DNA of 64,000 nucleotides from Allantophomopsis cytisporea (Eukaryota > Ascomycota > Leotiomycetes > Phacidiales > Phacidiaceae), in the NCBI GenBank assembly GCA_024752435.1, contig CP103025.1:2356001-2420000 (forward strand), read 5' to 3'. Position numbers and translations under genes: made by a program. Numbering within the stretch: the first letter of the stretch is position 1; each line of letters begins with the position of its first letter. This document shows positions 38,710 to 50,500 of this stretch, one piece after another. The notes beneath the pieces are model-generated. The model worked only from the letters and a program-made list of their open reading frames with translations. It did no database searches and was not told the origin of the DNA.

Positions 38710-39804
38710 TCACAAATATTTTGTAAAGTATTTCTTATTGAACCAGTCGACCTTATCGTAAGCAACCCACAATCGCGATGCCTTGTTGACATCGATTTTG
38801 CAGGCCTGCTGCGCATCCGTCTTCCTGAATTCCTTGCCAATTCTGAGGGCTTCGACACGAGCCTGGAATAGACGACGTTTGCTGCAGAGGTAGGTAGCGC
38901 AGTCGAGGCGCAAGTTTCCCGCCAGGGCGACTTCTTCGTCGAGAAGAAGGTGACGGTGAGGATCATCGCGGATGTCCAATGGAGCACCCTTCCATTCTAC
39001 CTTGAGAGCGTTTGCCTTGTTTGGGAGAGAGTCGAGGGGTGGGCAGTAATCTGGCAAATCCAAGAAATCTCTGTCTTCTCTTGTCGTGCCCCTGTTCTTT
39101 GGTGTGTCTAACAATTCTCGAACCTTCGGAGCCTTGATGGTTCGTGGGGCCTTTGGTGAAGCGGTTGGCTTTGTTGCCTTGATTCCTGCTCCTCGTGGTG
39201 GTTTGGTGATACCCGCCGTTGGTCTTGGAGCTCTCACGTTGCTGGGATATGGAGCGATACCGACGAACTTGCGAGTTCCACCATTTGCACCTCTGAGTGC
39301 GTTGTCCTCCCTCAGGGTCTTGCGTTCTCGGTCGAGCCATGCCATGGGATTTCTGTTGAACTTCTTGATGACCTGTGACTTGAAAGTGAGGGCGAGAAGA
39401 TAGTCGGTTCGGCGTGGAGGAGAGACATCGCGAATCCGGGTTGGTGCAGAGACTCTGGCTGCCATGTGCTCATCCACTACCCTCTGTGCGACCGTTGCCT
39501 CCTCATCGTCGGAAAAAAGAGGTGGCTGTGGTGCAGAATTGGCGGTCGGCTCTTGAGGGTAGAGAATTGGGTCTTGAACGCCAATGGTTCGATCGATGTC
39601 GGGATTGATATTCTTTGTCGCTGGAGAAACGGGAGGAGAGGGGAATTGATCGAGTGCAGTGGGATATGCAGGCTTTGTTTGTTGCTTCATTGATGGGCCC
39701 TCAGAGGCGCGTGCGAAGCTCTCCAGAGGCATTGGTTCTGGTGGTGACATGAGGCTGTTGATAGCCCGGCTATCGATTGACATGTTTTGAGTATTGCCAG
39801 CCAT
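38710..39804 (-). CDS. SWIRM-domain protein (Fun19/Laf-like)
   Basis: A single exon of 364 residues starting MAGNTQNMSIDSRAINSLMS. The N-terminal two thirds is Pro/Ser-rich and basic, with TDYLLALTFKSQVIKKFNRN at about 135-155 and an Arg/Pro/Lys-rich stretch near 190-235. The C-terminal ~90 residues form a SWIRM domain: PDYCPPLDSLPNK, then WKGAPLDIRDDPHRHLL, LRLDCATYLCSKRRLFQARV and NKASRLWVAYDKVDWFNKKY at the end. SWIRM domains bind DNA or histones in chromatin complexes. Fungal proteins of this short form include yeast Fun19 and the S. pombe Laf factors linked to the Clr6 deacetylase. A chromatin role is inferred from the domain. The frame is open 14 codons upstream without an ATG. Confidence 0.87.
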   Translation of the reverse strand: MAGNTQNMSIDSRAINSLMSPPEPMPLESFARASEGPSMKQQTKPAYPTALDQFPSPPVSPATKNINPDIDRTIGVQDPILYPQEPTANSAPQPPLFSDDEEATVAQRVVDEHMAARVSAPTRIRDVSPPRRTDYLLALTFKSQVIKKFNRNPMAWLDRERKTLREDNALRGANGGTRKFVGIAPYPSNVRAPRPTAGITKPPRGAGIKATKPTASPKAPRTIKAPKVRELLDTPKNRGTTREDRDFLDLPDYCPPLDSLPNKANALKVEWKGAPLDIRDDPHRHLLLDEEVALAGNLRLDCATYLCSKRRLFQARVEALRIGKEFRKTDAQQACKIDVNKASRLWVAYDKVDWFNKKYFTKYL

Positions 39805-40573
39805 AATGCTGGATTGAATTGACCGAATTGAATTGGAAGTGATCACAGTCAGAGAGAGATCTGACGACGAGGAATGGTCGGCGGGGTTATGTATATGTAA
39901 GAGAGGTGGACAGGCTGCGCCGACTGGTTTGTCAGCGCTTCGGCGTTATGTGGTGAGGGTACGCAATTGAGGAGTGTATGATGTGGCGATGATGACCTCT
40001 GAATGATCGGGAATTGAGGGGGTGTTAACTCCGGAAGTGCGAGGGGAATTCGAGGAGCGAGGGGAGAGGGTTGGATTATAATAGCGGAGTAGGATTCCAA
40101 TGCAAGAGGAGGGAGTGTGAGTAATAAATAAGTCAGAAATGGAAAGGGAAAGAGTCAGACAGCTGATAGTTGTTGTGTGGCGGGTTTGTCAGCTGCTCCT
40201 CTTTGTTGCGGGTTGTTCTGCTGCCTTCCCTTCGGTCGAATTTATCGATAATCGATGGGCAGTAGCTACTGCGAAGCGGGCAGCGCGCGCGAAGCAACGG
40301 CTTTTGTCCTTTTTGAGCGCGGTTTAAGAGTCAGACAGAGTAATGGCGGCAATTGAATTCAATTGTTTTGAATGGATCGATATTTGCAGACAAAGGATTT
40401 GCTGGGTTGATTTGGGTGTATTTTTGCGATCGGTATCGAAGTGAGAGGAAGTTGTAAGAAGAAGGTGGAAGTTGGTTGGAGTTGGAGTTGAAGAGGAAGA
40501 GGAAGAGGAAGTGGGAGAAGGAATTTGGGGGTAGTGGAGGAGTGATATGGTGGTTTGAGTGTTCTGGTTGGAA

Positions 40574-40600
40574 GTGGTGGTGGTGGTGGTGGTGGTGGTT
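40574..40600. repeat. GTG trinucleotide microsatellite
   Basis: Nine near-perfect GTG units. Confidence 0.9.
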
Positions 40601-40863
40601 GGTTATGTTGGTATGAATGAATAAATGATAGTATAGTGGGCAAGTATGGGTTTGGTGGTTGTAAATACCGGTGGTGGTTCGATGTGGTAAGTATGGTGTA
40701 TGGATGTAAATAGTACTACGTATTCATCAAGGTAATAAATAGTAATCGAATAGAATAGTACTAAATAATATAGTCACAGCGGTAGAAGGATAGTAAAACA
40801 GCAGTAATAGCGGGGAAGTATCTATTCCTTGATAGTAGGTACTGGTCGTACCAGGGCTATAAA

Positions 40864-40945
40864 GTATGTAGTGTATGTAGTGTGTATAGTGTGTATAGTG
40901 TGTATAGTGTGTATAGTGTATAGCGTGTATAGCGTGTATAGTATA
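40864..40945. repeat. GTGTATAGTG-type minisatellite (10-bp unit)
   Basis: About eight copies of a 9-10 bp unit related to GTGTATAGT, with GTATGTAGT and GTATAGC variants at the edges. Confidence 0.85.
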
Positions 40946-41069
40946 TTCATGTGGAATGGGAGAGAAGGCATTGAAACCTGGGCCTGGGAATCTGCTTCTA
41001 TATGTAGAATAGTCAGGCATGATGTAGTAGATAAGTCAGTCATGTAGGTATCTAAGTCAGTCAGTCAAT

Positions 41070-41106
41070 CAAGGGCTCAAGGGCTCAAGGGCTCAAGGGC
41101 TCAAGG
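41070..41106. repeat. AAGGGCTCA 9-bp minisatellite
   Basis: Four tandem copies of GGGCTCAAG. Confidence 0.9.
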
Positions 41107-41864
41107 ACCGCGCGTGAGTATGTGCGTGTGAGCGAGTGTATGAGGAGGTGGAGGGGGGGTCGTTGGTAGGTTGAATCAATTGAGTGAGTGAGAGTGTGTG
41201 AGAGTGTGATTTGACTGATGGATTGACTTGAAAGAGAACAAGAACAGCAGAGTGTATGGTGTGCTTGGTGTGCTTGGTGGTGCGTAGGCAGACTGGGTGT
41301 GTGGTGCGAGTGTAAGTGAGTGTGAGTGTGAGTGTGAGTGTGTGTGTCAGTTTGCGTCAACTGTGTGGTAGTCGTGATGGGATAATAGTAGCCATAATAT
41401 CAATTATAAGTAAGTGATTATGCTTGGAATATCAATCAATTAATATATTAATGAGCGTTTAAATAAATCTCCCCAATCAAGATGCTTTAATAAACGTATT
41501 CGATCAGTTCATGCTCAGTTCACACACGCACACACTCTCCCTCTCTCTTGCTCTCATTCTCGCTCTCTCGCTCTCGCTCTCTCATGTCCGTTCAGGATCA
41601 GGATCATGTAGTAGTGCGTGAGTGGTGTGGTAATGTGCCAGTGTACGGTCAATGTGGGGTGTCAGTTTGTGTGCGCGTGTGTGAGAATGATGTGCGTGTG
41701 GTGAATTCACCATATACGTGAGGATATATATGTATGTACATTGATGTACCATTTCTGATTGGTCAATTCATCATGGACCATAATGGATTGCCTAATGGGG
41801 TATAATTCCCTTGTTATAAAAAGAGGGGAGGGGGCCAGAAAATGGAACCAAGAGAATGCGGACA

Positions 41865-41912
41865 AGGGAGAGGGGGGAGAAGGGAGAAGGGAGAAGGGAA
41901 AAGGGAAAAGGA
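41865..41912. repeat. Polypurine GGGAGAA/GGGAAAA tract
   Basis: A run of GGG triplets separated by AGA/AAA; all-purine on the plus strand. Confidence 0.8.
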
Positions 41913-42080
41913 AAACGACTTGCGCGGATAATGTAAATGATGATAAACAACGAACGAATACTATACAATCTTCCAGAGAGTATGTAGCTAATGTACCTGA
42001 GCAGAACAGGTCAAAGCAATTGACGAATAATAAGTGCACAACAATGAACATAGTGGCAGTTGCGGCTATTGCTTGCTTGT

Positions 42081-42104
42081 TGGCTGGCTGGCTGGCTGGC
42101 TGGC
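42081..42104. repeat. TGGC tetranucleotide microsatellite
   Basis: Six TGGC units. Confidence 0.85.
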
Positions 42105-42494
42105 TAGCTGTTCAGCCCAGTATCATAGTAGTACCTATAGCATGTCGTAAATGTGTAAGGTACCTACATTAGTAGCGGCCAACACAGCACCGCAGCACAC
42201 TTACCGACTAACGTCCACCAAGCATTACCAGGTAAGGCACAGTTACAGTATGTACTCCACACAAACAACACGCTCACGCATCTTGTACACCCAATACCAT
42301 TGCTGCACAACACCAGCCAGCCTCAAAATCCCAGCCAGTACAGAGGTGCTGAGTGTTCATCAGGCCGCCGCGCAGCAAAAATGCAAAAATGGGCGTTCAA
42401 TGTGTGACAGGCAGCAATGCAATATTCCACAGAGGTCAAGTCAAGTCAAGTCAGTTCAGTGCGAGCAAAAAGAAAGGATAGTTGGTGGAGCACG

Positions 42495-42535
42495 AGAAGT
42501 ACCAGAAGCACCAGAAGCACCAGAAGCACCAGAAA
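42495..42535. repeat. CAGAAGCAC 9-bp minisatellite
   Basis: About four tandem copies of ACCAGAAGC. Confidence 0.85.
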
Positions 42536-42951
42536 ACCACCAGAAAAAGAATAAATGGATGATATTATGAGTGACTTGACTTGTGAGTATGAGTCTTAGA
42601 CGTCTTAGTCACCTTACTCATTAGCCAGCAACCCCAGCAAAGCGTATGCTCATCAATCAGCCACTCACAGCGCACGCCCAACACGCATTCGAGACAACAT
42701 CAAGAGACAAAAAAGAGCACCAGACGACAACGCTGCCTAAGAAAAGCAACCAATGCAAGCGCCCATTATTATTACCCTTTTCTCACTCAAATCTTCCCTC
42801 TCTTTTTTCCCCTTCCTTCCCTTCCCCCCCCCCTCCCTTTTCACACTTCCATTCCCCTTCTCTGCTCCTGATTTGCAGTGGAACTTCACAAGAATTCGGG
42901 GGTTCATAAAACAGGGGTCCTGGTCATAGGGAAAAAAGAAGAAAAGGGAAT

Positions 42952-42977
42952 GGGGGAGGTGGGGTGGGGAGGGGGGG
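42952..42977 (+). other. Potential G-quadruplex (plus strand)
   Basis: Four G tracts of 4-7 Gs separated by loops of 4, 1 and 1 nt (GGGGG-AGGT-GGGG-T-GGGG-A-GGGGGGG). It lies in non-coding DNA. Confidence 0.6.
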
Positions 42978-43652
42978 AGGAATGAGTGGTTCTGGATCCA
43001 TCGGGCGAACGAACGAAGACTTGCAAAAGAAGGTCAGAATGAAGGGTCAGAAGAGAGAAAGAGAGAGAGAGAGAGACCCCTTCGATAGAACCAACCAACA
43101 GAAAGAAGAGAGAAAAAAAAGAGGGTTTTCTTCTTGTCTGTCTTTGTTTGTGTCTGTGCCCTTCTTCTGGAGAGATGGCCCCCCCTCTCTCTTTGAATCG
43201 CTTGCAAGAGGCGTTGTGGTCTCTTTTTCGTTGTTCGTCTTTCTTCGTCCAATAGGCGTGCCTCCTGGAGGACGGTTTTCGCCAAACCGTCGAGGTCGAG
43301 GTCGAGCCAACGAGATGCTTGCCTATCAATCCTAGACAATGGGAAGAAGAGGGAGGGAGATGTTGTGGCGTAGCAGGGCAGGATTGGGAAAAGAGAAAAA
43401 GAGAAGAAAAGATACCCGCTGGGTCAAGGGCCCTTCGTTTTCCTTTCCTTCTTGTCTCTTCGTCCTGCCGTGAACTTGGGTCTATGCTCGTTCTCATTGA
43501 TGGATGGGGCCGAATGCTACGGGTACGAGATGGGTTCCTTCCCCGTCCCCATGGCTTGAACGGGTAGTGGTTACTCCTAAACGGTCTTTGTAGTTGTGGT
43601 ACACGCTAGAGTCAGATACTCATTTCATGGTTTGGTATCTTATGTAGGTACC

Positions 43653-43682
43653 TACATACATACATACATACATACATACATA
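43653..43682. repeat. TACA tetranucleotide microsatellite
   Basis: Seven ACAT units flanked on both sides by ACCTA-rich palindromic sequence (GTAGGTACCTAC and TACCTAGGTA). Confidence 0.9.
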
Positions 43683-44004
43683 CCTAGGTATGCCTTCGAA
43701 CTCACACTGACACTTATCTACTTCACTTGCTCGACTCAAATAACCTTCTCTACATACAACGTATATATCCCGCCACACATGATTGACTACATCACGAGAC
43801 CCTCGCCCGAGTCATTGAGGTGAAAATGACCCAATTGCTCAACTCAATGGCTCCATTGACGGATGAATGAATCAGGCATAAGGATACTCGACAGGAATAA
43901 TTGAATTTGGGGGAGAGAAGAAAGAGGGGGGGGCCTAAAACAAGGGCAACCAATACGAAGGTCGGCATTGGCCTCGGATTTGGACCAAACAAAGCTTCCC
44001 GGAT

Positions 44005-44035
44005 GGATTGATTGATTGATTGATTGACTGACTGA
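44005..44035. repeat. GATT/GACT microsatellite
   Basis: About seven tetranucleotide units, GATT grading into GACT. Confidence 0.85.
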
Positions 44036-47000
44036 TGTTCAGGCGAGGAGAAGATCCATCTGTTCCAACTAGTTAGTTCTTCTGGCAAGGCTCAAGTCTC
44101 AAAGGGACCCTTCGAAATATGTTCCTTTCTTTTCTCATTACCTACTTTGTACTCTTCTTCTCTGTACTAAAGTGCCCCGATTTCCCTTGCTTTTTCTGGG
44201 GTCTAGTCGCATCGAATGTGTGTTTTTTTTGGTTTTTTTTCGCCTTTTTCCTGCTTTCTCTTCCTCCATTTTCTGCACTATTTTCTTTTTTCTTCCTTTT
44301 CTTCCTGTTTTTTTCTCTGTAAAGTGGAGTTCTTTTACCAAGCAAAGTTTTTCCCGCTCTTACTAACCCTTGTTTTGCATTACGATGGAGCGTGATGTTG
44401 GACTGACGCACTTACATTTTGTTAGGATGTGACTCAGACTCTTCTTTTCTTTTTTGGCTTGCCCGGTTGAGGTGCTGGTCTATCGGTCGGCATACCTAGG
44501 CACACACACGCACACATACACACATAAGAACCACCAAAGGAGTGATTTGAAGGGATGATGGACGCGCGCACTAGGGGGGCTATTTTTTGCTGCCCAATCA
44601 GAGCTAAACTGGTTTCAGAATAAGGTGGTGACTTATCGATAGCGACTATGCGGTACATCCCTACTCTACTGGACTTTATCATGAAATTGTGCTTTCACTA
44701 TTTACTGTGTGTTCCTTACAAAGACTTGCGCTTGCTTTGCTAAACGGCTGAAATGGATGGATTATTCAAGTTGGATTTCCAAGCTGATCAAGATGCTCAC
44801 TCAGCTATTCTACGTACTACTAACTAGGATTGCTCACTTACTTGGATCAGGGCATGTCAACCAACATGATCAATCGCTCGCTCGCTCGCTCACTCACTCA
44901 TGGAGGAGTTCACCAACATTCAATTGCCAATCCCCGCCAATCCCTCTCCCGTCAAGGGCTACTATCAGCTTCAAGGAACAGGAGCAGCAGGATGATTTGG
45001 AAATTGGGATTTCCCCAGAAATGCAGACCGTCCATTGAATGGCCGTCAATTGCCGCCCACGCGCAAGGCCGAATTGATGTGATTAGAAAAGCGACTGATG
45101 TCAGGGAACGATGAGAAAGAGAAAAGAAAAGAAAAAAAAGGTAAAGAACTCCACCAGACACACCATGACCTCAACCCAACCCAAGTCAACGTAATGTGAC
45201 AGTTGAAGTCATTCTTTTTTGGGATTGCCTCCTTCGGAACTCCTTCATCCCTTCACAGCCCAAATTACGAGTGTATGATCTTGGCGAAATCAAGCTGTTA
45301 CACTCAATTCCTCGCATTCCGTACTCCGTATTCTCTTTGTAAGTGCGATGAACGAATGAGTATGAGAAGAGAGTGGTGCTTGTACGACCTGATCGGAGCA
45401 GGCACTGCCTCCGAACGTCCGTTCAGGCTGACAACTATTAACTATTAGACCTTTCCATTTCAAAGCCGCACCACTTGTTATGAGCCAAATACTAATTCAA
45501 GATCAAGCCATCCAAAACGATCATCATCATCATCATCATAATACTGATCACATCAATGCAATGTCAATTGGCCGGACCAATTGCAAATACTCTAGCAGAC
45601 TTTATGATAGTGAAGTATGTTCTCAGAAAACCTCTCGTGCATTCAATGGCAAAAGGCGAATGGAGATATTGAAATCAATTGACCCCGTGTTTGATTCTCA
45701 TTACCCATCAAAGTTTAGCCACAATCATATGGATAAGTTTGAGAGACCGCACATGATATCTACACTTCAATTGGAGAGAGAGAGAGAGGGATGAACTCTG
45801 ATGATGTATTTTTGCTCGTACCCCAGAGTATGAAGTGTAGTGTAGAAGTACCGTATGATCCGAGTAATGCGTCATGATAATCCTCAGTGCTACAACGATC
45901 ATCACTCCACTCCAATTGACATTTACCTTTCTGGGCATCATGGCATTGTGGCATTGTGGTAGAATATTGAGAGCTTCGACGAAGACGTCGACTATGGGCA
46001 GCGCCACGCACGTCGGCGTCCATAGTTTGTACGTGGCAGCGCTGCGGCCCAGGTACCAATCCTTTGAATAGTGTTTTTTACTTTGCACACCTTTTGAGGG
46101 GCTGTTCACGCTTTTCTGCTTCTTTGGTAATCGCACCTTACGCCATGCATCCATTGATCCTGTGTTCATGGTTATATACACCGACTCAGACTCCAGCCTT
46201 TTGAACATTCATATTCACTTCTGAATAAATGCTCCGAATACCTCGAAAGAGAAACATAGATGGTACTCAAAATAGAGTATTGCGTACTTCATACTCGACT
46301 TCATGCTTCATGCTTGCAAGTACTAGGCAACCAAGTATCCTTCAAACGGTCGAATTGGTCTCCGTGTATGGCTGGCCATTTGATGATATGTACGTATATG
46401 TCGCCCTCGACCAAGCTCGATTGGGGAAGTCGCCTCAATCAATTGGCTTGTCTTTCATCCATGCCATCCGGACTGAACTCTGACCATCCACCAGTCCAGA
46501 AGACGCTGGATGATGCTGGATGATTGCTTTGAGAATATGAGATGGCTGGTATTCACCAAATAGGCATGTTTGGAAATTCAGCTGGTGGCATTGGATAAAG
46601 ACCATGACCTGGTGCATGCTATGGTGGTGGTGGATGGGACTTCATCTTGGGATAGAACGAACACGAGCTCCGTCCGACTCTATCGTGTATCGCTGCCACA
46701 CCATCACCACCGATGCCTCTCTTCTCTTCTCTCGTCTCTATCATTAACGTGCCTGATTATCAGCACATGACCATGGTAGCGGGCATCATCTCATCAGCAG
46801 CACATATCACGCCGCAGTGCGTCTAAGATAGAGCAGGTAGAAGCATAATATCAATCAGAACTATAATCGTCCATACTCTTACTCTCTCTCTCTCTCTCTT
46901 ACTCATTCTCGGACTCCTGTAATCACCACAAACTATCTACCTCACCTCACACCTATTTTGACTACAGACAGCCACCAAACACACCAACATCTCAATCAAT

Positions 47001-48363
47001 CGATTCATCAGCGTCCTCATTCGACCATTCCAAGTGTCAGCCAGCAGCAATCCTCCATTTTTCAATTGATCCTACCTCATCTCAAATATAGAATATATGT
47101 ATGTAAAATACTACACACATTACATACATACATACTACATACATACAAAACATCCCAGCTTATTACCCCCCCCTTCTCCCCTTCTCCCTTCTTCCTCATC
47201 AGTCTCAGTCTCACTCCTCTCACTCTTCTCACTCTTCTCTTCTCATCTCAGCCCTTTTCTTCATGGGGTGTTTGTTTAATTCAATGCAAGACTGACCGCC
47301 TTCTTATCTCAACCCCCTCTAAAAGTGGCTCCGTCCCTTTCACATGTCAACAACCCCACATTGCATCATCCCTTCGCTTTCCGCCGGCTGAGACACCGTG
47401 CGGTGGTGCTGGCTTGACTGAGTAGGAATGCAATGAAAATGCTACACTACCACTACCAATAATGCATCAGGAGTGTGTGTGTATTTGTATCCATAGAGGA
47501 GGAGGTCAAGTCACGTACCTTGACGTCGACACTTGTCATTTATTGAGAACAGTGAATTCAATTCAATCCAGTTCAATCCAATTCAATTCCAATTCAGATC
47601 TCAAATTCAAATCCACATACACATACTACATATATATACATATATGTATTCACGCAATGGATCTCCTTTCTCCATCCCTCAATCCCCACATGGATGTCGG
47701 ATCGTCAGTATAGTATCGTATCGTATCGTACTGTATTTCGGCATATTCATCTCTCCACAGTATCAAAGACTGATAGAATCTCAAACACCCCACCATCATC
47801 ATCATCATCCACCCTAAACAAAGCTGCCAGATAAACCTCCCATTCACACATGTAAATTGTAGATGACTTTCCATATACGTATCTTCCTACAAACAGACAT
47901 GAACAGGCTTTCGCACGCATCTCGAATCTCAGATGACCTTACATCCCTGCAGTACGATCAAGCAGGCTTCGAGCGGGTAGGCAAGCAAGCAAGAAGGCGT
48001 ATGTATGGATGCATGTCCATCCATACACACATCCATCCATACACACCACACAGCAAGTGGAATCAGACAAATCAAAGCCACAGCACAAACCCAGATCAAA
48101 GCGCGTCCCAGATCCAACCAACCCCACGCAACGCTCTCCAATCCGAACGCAACGTTCACCAACCCGATCAATTGCCTACCCACCACTGAACAGACTCGTA
48201 TCCCCAAACTTCCACTCTGCCCTTTCTCCTGCCGAGCTGCGACATCACTCTCCTCTCCTCTACTCTACGATACTGTGGATGTACAGTACGAACAATTCAG
48301 GGGCGCCACTGGCCGCTATCTGAATCGCATGCTTTGCCCTCGGGTCTTCGATGAGTTGTGCAT

Positions 48364-48389
48364 GGATGCGATGCGATGCGATGCGATGC
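48364..48389. repeat. GATGC pentanucleotide microsatellite
   Basis: Five GATGC units. Confidence 0.85.
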
Positions 48390-48416
48390 CATCCTCGATA
48401 GATACACTGTAGAATA

Positions 48417-48446
48417 CCTGCCTGCCTGCCTGCCTGCCTACCTACC
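48417..48446. repeat. CCTG/CCTA microsatellite
   Basis: Compound tetranucleotide tract, CCTG then CCTA, 28 bp after the GATGC array. Confidence 0.85.
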
Positions 48447-49211
48447 TACTCTACCTCATCACACCCAACATTCAAAGGTGAGAGCGGGACTCTCCCCTCG
48501 AAGTCAAGTGTGGCTCAGACGCAGGGTCTCCACCCATCCGCTCCATCAGACTCCCTGAGTGGTGGGGTGGTGTGTGTGTGGCCAAGCAGCCATACCGCCA
48601 TACAGCCATACTTCACCAAGAACACTGAACACACTCCCCCCTCCCCCCATCAAAACTCAAGGATGGCTGTGGGTGGGAAGCTTGCAGTCTACAGCCTAGA
48701 GTGCAGGCTAGAGTGAGTGCATCTTGCTGCACGGCAAGTGGCTCGCATGCACACCCTCTCGAAGATCCCGTATGCGATCCCGTCGCTAAGCACGGCTGTT
48801 ATCGATTATCGATAAGTCTGTATCTTAGCCTGGTGGTGCGATAACGATACGATGCTGGTGCGCTGCTTGGGTTTGGCCAGGTAAGGTGAGGTGTGGTGAG
48901 GTGAGGTGAGGTGGGTGAATGACCATGGACTACGTAGAGGCTTTTCGTGTGGGCTTGATGGGGAGCGGTGGAGAGGGAGGGCGTGGAATGTGAGGATGGG
49001 AATTGCATTGCGGTATTCGTGTCATGGTGCTTTTGATGTGGGCTTTTCCTCGTAATGATTGACGATGAGTAGAGAGATAGATACGTTGATGGATAGCATC
49101 GTCAATAGACTTCCATCGGCCAGACCGTGCGCGCGGGAGGCTTAATTGAGGTTGTTCTGTCTCGTCCTGGAACACTGATCACCATTTTACTGTGCGATTT
49201 CTCTCGACTTC

Positions 49212-49259
49212 CCTCTACTCTACTCTACTCTACTCTGCTCTACTCTGCTCTACTTTATT
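49212..49259. repeat. CTACT / CTGCT pentanucleotide microsatellite
   Basis: About nine 5-bp units; the same ACTCT family as the tract at 14293. Confidence 0.9.
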
Positions 49260-50500
49260 GATCCATCAATCTGAGACGCAAATGCAGCGGCGAAATGATG
49301 AGCGGGTGGGAGGGCTTGTGATGCGATAATGTGATGGGATGTCTCATGATCCCGATAATGAAGGAAAGCGAGCTGGAAGAAAAGGCAGATAGATATGCTG
49401 GAACAAGACAAGACAAGAGCAAGAAGAGCATCATCTGTACGCTCTGGAATGTGCGAGGCGCTTAGAGCAGTTTTACCTTTGCACTTTGGATCAGACTTGG
49501 ATCTGGGATCTGGATCTGGATGGATGTGCTTTGGGAGGGTTTAGGTCAGGGACTTTTTGTTGTAGCTTAGGTATGGCGCTTCGCCGGGAATGCTGGTTAC
49601 TTGCGGAGGTATGTTATATGCTGTCAGTGGAAGCTTCTGCGTATGTGAATGTGAGTGTGAAGGAAATGCCACGCGCCTTCGGTATTTGCGTGCAGATTCA
49701 TCCTGTCCTGGACATTCGCATCGGATCTTGCATCCTGTCTGTCTCTTCTTTCATGCCTCGCCCGCGTAAGGTTTTACGGTTGACGCACACGCCGGAGGAG
49801 ACACGCGCATCGAATGACATCCGCATGGATTTGTTTGCGCGTGCACACTGCCTACCCTACTGGTCTCTGGCTGATGACTGATGACTGATGACTGATGACT
49901 GCTATTGTCACTGGCGGATGAGACCTCCATGCAAACTATGTACTTACTTTGGATGTCACTGAGAATGTTGTGGGATTCATACGCGATTTTGAGCATTTTC
50001 ATCCGCCGTCATGGAATATACTCGATGGAGAATAACCCCGAACACTAATCATTGGTTTGATTGCTTCGTGGTTTCATACCCAGGACGCCTTTTCGTGCTG
50101 AGAGGCGTCATGTGAGTGTGGGCATGCGAGTTTTCCGTGTGACTCAGGTCCATATGCAGGATGTTGAGGGGCGACGTGAGGCTCTGATGGTCACGTGTGC
50201 TGTTGCGTTTGGAAGAGGGCTGGAAGTGGCCATGTTCTACGAGATTGTGAAGATGGTTGGTTGATGGTAGACTTGGAAGAGCAGGAATGATTGGAGGTTC
50301 TGCTCCGGTCTTGATAATGCAGAGGCGGGTATGATTCGAAGAGCTGACTGTCTGGACATCGTGCGGATACTGATACACACTGGTACATACTTGATATGAC
50401 TGACTTGGCATCAATCGATCTCGGCGTATTTCTGGCTTATGTGGGTTTGGGTTGAGTTTGATGAATCTTCTTTTGTCTATAGTAGGGCCTATCAGGTTGA

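Larger units (their letters stand above)
39805..50500. other. 10.7-kb gene-free, microsatellite-dense region
   Basis: No frame here has recognisable protein content. Open frames of 100-200 codons (near 42.9-43.5, 45.7-46.2, 47.0-47.4 kb) are made of simple repeats or skewed composition. By eye the base composition is close to that of the coding blocks, so this is not simply AT-rich decayed DNA. At least fifteen separate microsatellite or minisatellite tracts are present. Confidence 0.55.

Noticed and set aside
42904..43497. 197-codon minus-strand frame
   Set aside because: Covers a G-quadruplex and GA/CT repeats; composition-driven.
45708..46208. 166-codon minus-strand frame
   Set aside because: No conserved motif, no neighbouring exons, overlaps a GA microsatellite.
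39805..50500. CRISPR-like or transposon structure in the repeat block
   Set aside because: Tracts are simple microsatellites and minisatellites without spacers; no terminal repeats, reverse transcriptase or transposase motifs were seen, and the genome is eukaryotic.
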